Positions 23,258-32,051 of a DNA stretch of 64,000 nucleotides are shown here, piece by piece. The notes beneath the pieces were generated by a model, which saw nothing but the letters and a program-made list of their open reading frames with translations, was not told the DNA's origin and ran no database searches. Each line of letters opens with the position of its first letter. Within the stretch, counting starts at the first letter, position 1. This DNA is from Prosapia bicincta. Lineage: Eukaryota; Arthropoda; Insecta; Hemiptera; Cercopidae. The position numbers and the translations under genes were made by a program. The stretch covers positions 179,552,886 through 179,616,885 of the forward strand of contig JBAIZL010000005.1 in the NCBI GenBank assembly GCA_036971475.1, read 5' to 3'.

Positions 23258-23260
<3 letters not shown>
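21717..23260 (-). repeat. E1 5' LTR
   Basis: A 1544-bp partner of 17586-19129, with the same TATAACA start and TGTTACA end. On the minus coding strand it would supply the promoter. I did not identify individual promoter elements. Confidence 0.93.

Positions 23261-23325
<65 letters not shown>
23261..23325. repeat. (TA)n microsatellite between E1 and a foldback
   Basis: A TA run of about 65 bp that joins the 5' LTR of E1 directly to the foldback element at 23326. Confidence 0.95.
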
Positions 23326-23330
<5 letters not shown>

Positions 23331-23477
23331 AACTAAGTCAAAATACAAATACAAGAATTATAATTGAATTTACAATTGTACCAACTGCTGATGATGTTGG
23401 TACTGTAAGCCAACGAAAAGCTTTGAATTGTAAATTCAATTATAATTCTTGTATTTGTATTTTGACTTGGTTCTTTA
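23326..23477. mobile_element. Foldback element, relative of 4309-4535
   Basis: The outer arms (TAAAGAACTAAGTCAAAATA on the left; complement of TATTTTGACTTGGTTCTTTA on the right) pair over about 50 bp. An inner GTACCAAC/GTTGGTAC pair sits around the ribozyme core. It shares the hammerhead block with 4309-4535 but has different arms, and (TA)n tracts flank it on both sides. Confidence 0.8.
23380..23430 (+). ncRNA. Hammerhead ribozyme-like motif, AAGCUU type
   Basis: CUGAUGA is at 23387-23393, one extra U, stem II GUUGG/CCAAC, then GAA-AAGCUU-U ending at 23423. This is the same core as at 4448-4484. Stem I next to the core is poor, and the inner GTACCAAC/GTTGGTAC pairing would compete with stem II, so activity is doubtful. 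Confidence 0.5.
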
Positions 23478-23503
23478 TTAATACACAAGAATACATATTA
23501 CGA

Positions 23504-23506
<3 letters not shown>

Positions 23507-23564
<58 letters not shown>

Positions 23565-23576
23565 ATGGATAACGTA

Positions 23577-23617
<41 letters not shown>
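23507..23617. repeat. Two (TA)n microsatellites
   Basis: TA runs at about 23507-23559 and 23585-23617, separated by a short unique segment containing AACAATGGATAACG. Confidence 0.9.
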
Positions 23618-23618
<1 letters not shown>

Positions 23619-23730
23619 CATTACTTTCAATATTACTATAGGTATCTTTTATTAGTTTTAATAATTGTTATTATATGCTGTCACATTTTAAGGATGGCTG
23701 TTTGGAAAATTCTACATTATCCATTTGGTA

Positions 23731-23938
23731 AACACTTTTAAATGTTTTAAACTTGCCTATAGTAGCACTTACTTTGCTTTTTGAGGATGGCCGTTTCGGG
23801 AGATGTGTCCCTTTGTCAACTCAGACCGTAACTGGAGTTACGGTCTGAGTTGACAAAGGGACACATCTCCCGAAATGGCCGTCCTCAAAAAGCAAAGTAA
23901 GTGCTACTAGGCAAGTTTAAAACACTTAAAAGTGTTTA
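23731..23938. mobile_element. Foldback element, ACGGCCGU family, copy 1
   Basis: Two arms of about 100 bp meet at ACCGTAACT-GG-AGTTACGGT (about 23826-23843). The outer ends read AACACTTTTAAATGTTTTAA and its complement. The sequence following the right arm (ATTACTAGTAGCTCACG) recurs after copy 2 at 24681, so the repeat family extends beyond the palindrome. Confidence 0.85.
23846..23887 (+). ncRNA. Hammerhead-like motif with UUGACAA core (ACGGCCGU stem III)
   Basis: Stem I UGAG (23846-23849) pairs with CUCA (23884-23887). The core UUGACAA (23850-23856) differs from CUGANGA at positions 3 and 8, which normally form a C-G pair and here could form U-A. One extra A follows, then stem II GGGA/UCCC, GAA, and a near-palindromic AUGGCCGU with C17 at 23883. 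Copy 2 (24589-24626) has the clean ACGGCCGU form and the same UUGACAA. This is a candidate only. Confidence 0.4.
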
Positions 23939-24459
23939 GTGATTACTAGTAGCTCACGCGAAGATGGAATCAACAAATGTTATCCATTTGGACTGTAACT
24001 GACCTCTTGGTTGTACAAGAGCGTAAAGAGGGTGGTGGGCAGTGTGATGGCTAAATATTTGGGGGTTTTGGGGTTATAATTCCAAAAGTAATGTGTGAAT
24101 TATAATGTAACTAATTGGCAATAGAAAACACTGCTTTACAACATCCTACTTTAATATTAGTCTCAAACTACAAGGTTTTCTTTAATGTGTTTCAATTTAC
24201 TCTTGTTTCCAACCAATCATCACAATCTTAAATTGGCAATTAATAAACAAAATAAACGTGTTTTAAAATTATCCAAAATTGCTATTTTTAAGCAAGAAAT
24301 AGAGAGAAATGTAATATATTATGTTCGTAACACATGATGCAGTCACCACAGGGTTCCACTATCTTGAATTTTAGTGGGGAAGAAATCTTGTAAATCTTTA
24401 GTTTTCTTATTATGGTGTCAACATTGAAGGGTTTGTTTTAATTACAAAGCATTCATTTT

Positions 24460-24680
24460 CACTAAACACTTTTAAATGTTTTAAAAACTTGCGTATAGTA
24501 GCACTTACTTTGTTTGTTGAGGACGGCCGTTTCGGGAGATGTGTCCCATTGGCAACTCAGACTGTCCATTCACGACCATTGGACGGTCTGAGTTGACAAT
24601 GGGACCTCCCGAAACGGCCGTCCTCAACAAAGTAAATGCTACTATAGGCAAGTTTTTAAAACATTTAAAAGTGTTTAGTG
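24460..24680. mobile_element. Foldback element, ACGGCCGU family, copy 2
   Basis: The arms start CACTAAACACTTTTAAATG and end with its complement, with a loop near ATTCACGACCATTGG. It carries the same hammerhead-like segment as copy 1, at 24589-24626, with a short deletion in the stem II loop (GGGACCTCCC). Flanking sequence is shared with copy 1. Confidence 0.85.
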
Positions 24681-24778
24681 ATTACTAGCAGCTCACGTGA
24701 AGATGGAATCAATAAATGCCTTCATTTTCATTAGGAAATTGATATTTCTTGGAAGTTCTTTGCATAATTTTTTATATA

Positions 24779-25546
24779 CAGTAAACTCCCGATTATCCGT
24801 GGGCGGTTTAACCGGTTTGCGGATTATCCGGAGTCTGCCATTGTTTTACAAATATCCAATTTTTATTCCAATCAGATTCATGTGTTTAAATTTCCAAACG
24901 ATGAATTACGACGTAAATACATATAAGGCTTAATAGAAGTTAAGATGAAGGGAATAGATATGTAAATATGTACGTACTAATTTTTACATTGAAAGGGAAG
25001 CATCCCGACGCGGGCCAGTGAAATAAAAGGGGCGAGCAGACTACAGTATATAAGAGACAATGACAAAATGTTCGGACGCCCGAAAAACTAATGTGTATCA
25101 TAAGATTGTAAACAAATGTCAGCTAATCTCGGCTATAAATAGTCTAGGACGTGACATATGCATTATCCATGTTTGTCATATACATTATCGATCTTTATGG
25201 CTTTGTGACACAAGTAGTCACAAAAGTTAAAGTATTATGTGTAAAGGAAATTACATATGTACATACATACTTACTTTTGACATATATTTATGTACGTATT
25301 GTAAATAGTTAGACATATAAATGTACATGTTATACATCGACATTTTAAATTATTTTCTGTATTTATTTTGTCCTCTGAAGATTATTTGTGAATGGCATTA
25401 ACCGGGGTCATTATTTGTGTAACTTATGGTATAATAATCTATTATCGATCGTTTTGCGTATTCTTTGTTCATAGCGGATTATCCGGGGAATTCGTTATCC
25501 AGCGTTGCCGGACCACCCTATTCCACGGATAATCGGGAGTTTACTG
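24779..25546. mobile_element. Pogo/Tigger-like MITE, 768 bp
   Basis: The inverted repeats CAGTAAACTCCCGATTATCC are near-perfect at both ends, with a TA target duplication at 24777-24778 and 25547-25548. A subterminal GGATTATCCGG motif is repeated inside. The interior has no transposase similarity, so the element depends on an autonomous pogo/Tigger relative. Confidence 0.88.
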
Positions 25547-25548
25547 TA

Positions 25549-26067
25549 GTTGTAAAATTTTTCTTCAGCTAAAGGTTTTGTTGAGTAACAAAAAAAATTG
25601 TAGTGAGTTGGCAAACATTTTACTAAATTGCATGTAAATTGATTGAAACAGTTATCGTTGCTTGAGGAGATCTAACACGAAATACATAAATTGAATTAAA
25701 CATTTTGAGATTAAACACATTCAGTGGTAAAATGTGGTACATATGCGATGTCATCAAGTTAAGGTGTAACTAACAACTGAATAGACGTGAAAAATAGCAC
25801 CTGGAAGACTACACATTGGATTATAAGTAATGGTCGAAGCTTTTAGAACCTTAAATACTACAAGATGCATAAACTATGTGGTCTTGGCGGCGGTGAGACG
25901 ATCATGTTATGCCTAGCTCCGAGATAAATTACACCTGTTTTTAATAGACATTGTTAGTTCATTATGGATCAGAGTTAGACTAGACACTACCTTGGGCCAT
26001 AAATATTCATGAGCATTTCCACTTCGTTATAAAAAGAGTACAATTACATATGTTTTTATTTGTAATA
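25549..26067. other. Intergenic sequence between two pogo-like elements
   Basis: About 520 bp with no recognisable gene or repeat. Confidence 0.45.
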
Positions 26068-26555
26068 CAGTAGAACCCTTCAAATTCGAACCCCCGCGAA
26101 ATCCGAACATGATTTAATGAAAACCATGTAATGCCTTTTCTTGTATTAATGGCCCACTAATAGGAACTCCTTTCTGCCTCTCTTGTTTAAACCATAAAAA
26201 TAAAAATTAATCAATTTTTTCATTCACAGAAACTTTTGCGTGATGACATTGATTCAAAGACTTTTCACTTGTAGCACTGCTAAACTGTTCAACTTTTGCC
26301 CGACTCTTTTTCCAGTCACCTATTGTAGCCTTACCAACACTAAATTCACAGCCAACTTTGTCAAACTTTACTGTATTGATACAGAAATATGTAATGAATG
26401 CTCTAATATGGTTCGTTAATTAAAAAAAAAACTCACTTCTGTCAAATGCAAATTACACAGCAAATCCGAAATCCGAACTTTTTCGGCAAATCCCAACTTT
26501 TCCAAATACTAACAGGCTATAGCCCCAATTAGTTCGGATTTGAGGGGTTCCATTG
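26068..26555 (-). mobile_element. Pogo/Tigger-like deletion derivative with HTH remnant
   Basis: The ends CAGTAGAACCCTTCAAATTC and, on the opposite strand, CAATGGAACCCCTCAAATCC form diverged inverted repeats. A TA precedes the left end; a TA after the right end is not preserved. The interior keeps only the start of a transposase gene on the minus strand. Confidence 0.8.
26215..26370 (-). pseudogene. Pogo/CENP-B-type helix-turn-helix fragment
   Basis: The minus strand reads KFDKVGCEFSVGKATIGDWK, then KSRAKVEQFSSATSEKSLN. This matches the N-terminal DNA-binding helix-turn-helix of pogo/Tigger transposases and CENP-B (pattern A-x-x-F-x-V-G-K-x-T-V-x-D-W-K-K). Its role would be recognition of the element's ends. 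The second DNA-binding domain and the DDE catalytic domain are absent. About 50 codons remain, without the start, so this is a fragment. Confidence 0.75.
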
Positions 26556-27089
26556 TCGATCATTCAATTAAGTTATATCTTTAATTAGGAGATTTGATTA
26601 ATAAAAAAATGTTTCAAGAGTTATAAATTATAAACTAACAAATTCCATAAAATAGCACACAACACCATTTAAAAAATATATTTCGGAACTGTAAATTAAA
26701 AATAGTTACATACATCTGAATAAAGTAAACAACAAAACTAATTATTTTGTTGTGAATGACAATGTGGTTAATAATGTAGTCAACAATATTTATTTTAAAT
26801 CAACAATATTTAAGCAAATAGTTCGTTGCCCCCTATCAAGCCTAAAATCAGATTACAAATTTCTTAAATCTCATATACAGGCAATGAGTACACTGAATTA
26901 CAATAATTAAAATTTCTTTATACATTCTTAGAATTAGTCAAAAGCCAATACAATGACCCAAGGTAGTGAGAGCCACAAAAATATATAAAAATTTTAAACA
27001 GTAACAATATTAAAAAACAAAAAAAAATAATTAACCACTTTAACATTAGCTAATGACTATCCTAACTTTAAATGTTGTAAATTTCTGAA
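26556..27089. other. AT-rich intergenic sequence
   Basis: No gene or repeat recognised. Confidence 0.45.
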
Positions 27090-27097
27090 AATTTACT

Positions 27098-27143
27098 GAG
27101 ACGGAACGTTTTCGATCGCTTTGGCGATCTTCATCAGTGTCTT
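27098..27143 (-). ncRNA. Hammerhead ribozyme of the Penelope-like element (AACGUU stem III)
   Basis: On the minus strand CUGAUGA (27137-27131) is followed by one extra A, stem II GAUCGC/GCGAUC with loop CAAA, GAA (27113-27111), the palindromic AACGUU (27110-27105) and C17 at 27104. Stem I pairs AGAC with GUCU, next to one A-C mismatch. All catalytic core bases are canonical. The position just after the endonuclease gene is where PLE hammerheads are known. The TGA stop of the endonuclease frame lies within CUGAUGA. Confidence 0.8.
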
Positions 27144-27975
27144 CTGCTTGGAGATGTCGGGTCAAGCTGTGACGGGTTTAAAAGCCACCGGTTGAGATGT
27201 GGGGTTTTTTTTATGTTGATATATAGGATTTCTAGGTTATGGTAATTGTCTGTGTATTTGTGTCCTGTTTCTTTTATGTGAATGTAATCTGAGTTGTTGT
27301 TCTGTTTGTGATCCTTGACTCTTTGTTTAAAGCTGCGACCTGTTTGTACAATATAGAATTTGTTGAATTTATCACAGTTTAGCTTGTATAAAGGCCTAGT
27401 CCTCGTAATTTATCTTTGTCGTTGGTGTTGTATTGTATTTTGTATTGCAACTTGTTATTAGTTTCGTATGCTACTTTGTATCCTGTTGCTACTTTGTACC
27501 ATGTTTTTTGAAATTTGCGGGCTATTTTATTTGTTGTTTTGTTTATGTATGGTAATGTGATGTATTTGTTTTCCCTGTTTGTAGTGTTAATTTAAGTGGT
27601 TTTTTAATGTTTTGACATGGTTTGTATATTATTGTGGTGTTGTGTATAATAAATATTTAATGGTGTCCACTTCTTTGTTTATGTTTTCTGTGGCTATTGG
27701 AACTTGTCTAAGTCTATGGAGCATGGATCTGAAGGTAGCGTGTTTGTTTGATAGGGTGGTTTCAGGTGTTGTGGATTGAGTCTGTCGTTTTGGGTTTTCT
27801 GTAAATGTTTAAGCTGTGTTTTTGTGTGTGGCTTTTTGTTATGGTTAGGTCGAGGAAGTTTAGGGATCGGTTGGTTTCAATCTCTGAGGTGAAGTGGAGT
27901 TTTTGGTGTATGTTATTAGCGTAGGTGAAGAGTTTTTCGTCTACACAAAAACAAAATTTGTTTATGATGCCTTTT
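27131..27975 (-). pseudogene. PLE reverse transcriptase C-terminus and GIY-YIG endonuclease
   Basis: From about 27950 the minus strand reads CVDEKLFTYANNIHQKLHFT, SEIETNRSLNFLDLTITKSH, then NIYRKPKTTDSIHNTSNHPI. This is the hallmark Penelope RT thumb (NFLDLTI and YRKPxxTD). Frameshifts follow between about 27740 and 27410. From about 27390 an open frame reads KLNCDKFNKFYIVQTGRSFK, QRVKDHK, then HIKETGH and NLEILYINIKK, ending ...SPSRRH-stop at 27133. This is the GIY-YIG endonuclease with its CxxC-type KLNCDKF motif and conserved QTGRSF and His-rich part. The YIG glycine is changed to Val (FYIV). The endonuclease nicks target DNA for insertion. The copy is inactive. Confidence 0.85.
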
Positions 27976-28000
27976 ATGTGGTGATGCTAAGAGACAGGTT

Positions 28001-28583
28001 GTGTTTCGTATATGAGGACAATGAAACAACAGTAATAAGGATAACACACACTTTCTCTTGAGTTTTCTTTCAACATACCAAAAATTTGCAACATAAGTTT
28101 GACTTTTAAAATTTTTAATATTGGATAATGAAACCCAAATGGAGGAAGAGGAAATTTCGGAAATGATACATATCAAATGACAATAAAATGGTATTAATAT
28201 AAAAAACTGTTTCGATAAACTGTGTAAGACGTATAAACCACTGATTTATAGGTCTTAAACATCCCAAAAAGGTGCTGTTTAGTCACGTTTTTATGTATAT
28301 TTTCAATCCTTTTGATTGGTTCAGTTTATTTTTTATTTACTTAGTCATTCTTGCCTGTGTTTGTATGTTAATTAATTGTGTTGTCTTTTTAATATTGTTA
28401 CTGTTTTTAATTTCTATATATTTTTCTGGCTCTCACTACCTTGGTGGGTTAAAGTATTCGTTTTTGACTAGGGTTAAAAATATTCGTTTTTGACTAATTA
28501 TAAAGATGTATAAACAAATTTTAATTATTATAGTAGAGTGTACTTGTTGACTGTATAAATAATGTTAAAACATTTTAATCTGA
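28001..28583. other. Intergenic sequence between PLE and SINE-like insertion
   Basis: AT-rich. A short frame at 28272-28493 is hydrophobic but has no recognisable domain. The front of the PLE may extend a little into this interval, but I cannot recognise it. Confidence 0.4.
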
Positions 28584-29201
28584 TTTCATAAGGGCACCTA
28601 TTAGGGAATCACCCCAGTTAGCCGTCTCACCTCCGTCAAGCAAGTCCTGGACTTATTTCAACAGATAATAGATGCGACAACCAAGATCTGTGCATATGAA
28701 ACGATTGAAGAATAAAGATGATGAAAGTGAAGAGTGGTAAGGATCCGGCCTTCCGGCTCGACCCCTCCCAAAATCCACAGACCCACCAGCTCAGGAAATC
28801 CACCTCCAGTTATGAAATTGGGACGAATTCAGGTTTCTACCTCCACGAATCCAACCTCAAACTCATGACTACTGTCTTGAGTGACTAGTCTCAGTCCCGA
28901 AACGAGGGGCTTGGGTTCATGCCCAGTGGTGCCAGTATGCAAAAGTCTTTCGACCTTGCTCTAAGGCTTAGACTGGTTGCCGGTCCACCACTGGGACGAG
29001 ACAAACTCCTAAAGTGACAGCGTATCGACCACTGTTCCAGAACTACTCGGGACCAGTAGAACCTTCTGATGAATTTGCAGGTTTTCATACCTCTAAACCC
29101 TATCTAGTTAGTTTGGTCCAGGTAGTGCAATCAGACCTTAATCCACTTTCAGGAGGCGCTACCATCCACCCCGTTAGACCATGAAAGGTTTCATAAGGGC
29201 A
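28584..29201 (-). mobile_element. SINE-like insertion with 13-bp flanking direct repeats
   Basis: TTTCATAAGGGCA occurs at 28584-28596 and again at 29189-29201, enclosing 592 bp of clearly GC-richer sequence. Read on the minus strand from 29188, TGGTCTAACGGG fits the RNA polymerase III A-box consensus, and about 40 bp further GGTCTGATTGC is a weak B-box (three mismatches), so a tRNA-derived head is plausible. Long direct repeats suit target-primed reverse transcription. There is no open frame and no poly-A end. The repeats could instead be part of the element. Confidence 0.5.
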
Positions 29202-32049
29202 ACAAACTAGTTGCCAAAACGTTATTTTGCTCTTTGGTTTGTAAGATATGATACATGACTGAGGAAATAATGCACAATGCTTACTACAATGCTCTCTCAT
29301 CCTACAAAATATTGACCTGTCCACAAAATTTTCTAAACTTTCAGATATCTTTTGAAAGCTTCACAAAATATTTAATATCCTTTTTGCGCTATATTTCTCT
29401 CACACAACCAGTATAATTGCTTTAAAACGACATCTTAAAATTGTATGTAAAATGTTTGCCAGTGTGAGTGGATTTAATGAATGTGCTACCAAGAAAGAAA
29501 CTGGACTCCAAAATGTCAAAAGTAATAATAACATATTCATACTTTCATATAACAAACTTGCATGCAATTTTTGTATGTCTAAAATTAAATAAAAAAGTTA
29601 TACAAGGTCTGTCTAATCAATATGCAAAGTAATCCAATATAGCATGTCTTTTATTTACTTATAATTTTTTTTGTACTGTCAACTACATAACAAAAATATA
29701 TGCAAAAACAAGCTTAGTTTTGTATTTTTGATGTATATTTATTTTGTGTCATAATTTAAAACATTTCCCCCCAAAAATCGTGTCTCATACGCTCCCGAAT
29801 AAATTACACACAATTTTTTAAAACATAATTTGTCAAACAAAACTATTTTATATGGATCATAATGTAATAACTAATACGTAATCCATACAACCACGAACAT
29901 AGCTAATTTTTGGCAGCTACTCCAGTGTTAATACAACAAATAGCATTTCCATTATTTTAAATATTTAATGGAAATTTCAGTAATAAATTTGCAGTTCTTC
30001 TGTCATATAGTAAAATTTCTGCAATACCAGATGAAGCTACAGCCAATGCTATATGATGTAATCATATTTTTGCCAAAATCAATGAAAGTACTTTGCCAGT
30101 TATTTTAAGAACTAATATAAACAACAATTTTTAAAAGTCAATTCCCATTTAGATCAACAAATAAATATTTTTGTTAGTTAATTTTAATAAATAATTACAA
30201 TTAATTTAAATAAAGTAACATAACCTAACCGTTAAAACAGCTATTCTACTTAGCCCAAAACATAAAATTTCCTATTTTATGAAATCATATGTTATCACTT
30301 ATTTTAAGCCAAATGGGACTTGATAACTATATTGCATACCTTGCAAGAGATTTTGTAAAGAGTTTTTCTCTCATATAAAACTAAAATTAATTCATTTTCA
30401 ATATAATTCTTAAATTAATATTTGAAAAAAACCTATTAAAATCAAGTGTCATCCATTACAAGTTTTTAAAAAAATTTATTTGAACTTGAGTGGACGAATA
30501 AAAAATATTTGATTACCTATTGAAAATTTGTACAGCGTATTTATATAAGGAGAATATAAACTAATAGAAGGAATTGAAAAAGACACTTTCTTACACAGCA
30601 ACAGCATGGTGTTATCACAAATTATTTTTTGATGTAACTATTTTGGTTCATTAATTTAAACAAATGATTGAATGAATCAATTTAAAATTGCTAATAATGC
30701 ACTTTGAGATTAAATAAGTCATCCGAGGGATAATTATGTGAATGCACTAATTTTATTAGTGGTTCAATAGGAATTAACATACAAATGTCTTTATTGTATG
30801 TGCTACTCTGTATAAATTAGAATTGAAATTCTATTCTGGATTTTGGTAAACAGTATGTAATAATTGTAATATATTTAGATTCATAGCTTCTTTAAATGAA
30901 TCTCATAACCAATTAAATTACATGAGAAAAATGTAGTTAGTAAAATTTCAAAATATTTGATATGCAGAAGATGGGAGTACAATATTATTCAATGTTTTTT
31001 TTTCTAATCTTTATCATCTCCAAGTAACTGCAAGGTTCATGATGAAGAAATATTTACTTGCTCATTGTTTTTAAATATTCAATTTAAAATATTTGAGTTA
31101 TATTTATCAAAAAAATAAAACTAAACTTGTACAAGCACTTAACTTGGAAAAATGGTTTAAAAAAAACATTTTCTTAACATGAAAATGTGCCAAATTTTAG
31201 GACTTTCAATGTGATTTTTATATGTTTTTATGGTTGTTTTTAAATGTAAAAACGTGATAAAAAGAAATGTTATTCACACTTCTTCAGTGTTATCTTGACA
31301 TTTTATACATTATATGTTAATTCGTGTATGTGAGGAAGTGGACCCCATTATTTCCTTTGGTAATGCTAGATTTTATATTCAGAAACATTAAGCCAATTTT
31401 TTTTAAATAAAAATCTTAACCAGATAGTGTCTATATATATTTGGTAATACTTAACACAATCTTTTACCACACATTTTATAGCATTATAAAACTATCACAC
31501 ACAGCTAATTTATTTACAATAGTAAGTTGTAAAGTTACTACAAAGGACGAAACAAACAGAAACACTGTTTTATACAGTTCTTAACATTCGCCTAGCTTTG
31601 TTTACTGTCAAACTACTACACATAACCAATTATGAGCGGTCTATGGCACACGCTGACTACTGCGCAATACTCTTACCATTTTTCCAGCAGTGTGTATCTC
31701 AACTCCTGACAGTGATTGTCATGTCTCTTCTCTTCGTCCCTTCCTCACCAATTTCAGATCATTTCTTGCACGCTGTTTTGATCTGATTGTACCTTCGTAA
31801 TCATTCATGTAAAAAGTGTTTTGAATTACGTCAAACCAAACGATTTTTATTTATAAACTTTCATAGTTATAACCTCATATTGTTATTTCTTATTATTCAA
31901 CGTTTTCGATTACTAGTCAGCATGTGGAAACTCTTTTATTAGTGGAACTCTGAGTTTAGTGAATTAGTGAACATTTCAATTATCCCCTTTAAAGTATTCC
32001 TGTGAACAGTTTCTAGTGGAAACTTGGTGGCACACCAGACTTCATCAAC
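29202..32049. other. AT-rich intergenic sequence, 2.8 kb
   Basis: No protein similarity, RNA gene or element termini recognised. The last 250 bp (31800-32049) lead into the Tc1/mariner element. Confidence 0.5.
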
Positions 32050-32051
32050 TA

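Larger units (their letters stand above)
17586..23260 (-). mobile_element. LTR retrotransposon E1 (Ty3/gypsy-like), non-autonomous, young
   Basis: Two 1544-bp direct repeats (17586-19129 and 21717-23260) enclose 2587 bp. The coding strand is minus. A primer-binding site lies just inside the high-coordinate LTR, and a polypurine tract (AATTAGGGGACAT on the minus strand) abuts the other LTR. The interior encodes only a gag-like coiled-coil protein and protease fragments in the wrong order; there is no reverse transcriptase, RNase H or integrase. I counted three differences between the LTRs (near 17721, 18725 and 19111), so insertion is recent. Both outer flanks are (TA)n, and ATAT could be a 4-bp target duplication. 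Mobilisation by another element's proteins is inferred. Confidence 0.93.
27090..28000 (-). mobile_element. Penelope-like element (PLE), 5'-truncated fragment
   Basis: On the minus strand the end of a Penelope-type reverse transcriptase, a linker, a GIY-YIG endonuclease and a terminal hammerhead ribozyme follow one another in the order known for these retroelements. The front of the RT is missing or unrecognisable beyond about 28000. Several frameshifts interrupt the RT-to-linker part, but the endonuclease frame is open to its stop. Confidence 0.85.

Noticed and set aside
17586..23260. E1 as a complete retrovirus-like element
   Set aside because: No RT, RNase H, integrase or envelope-like frame exists between the LTRs.
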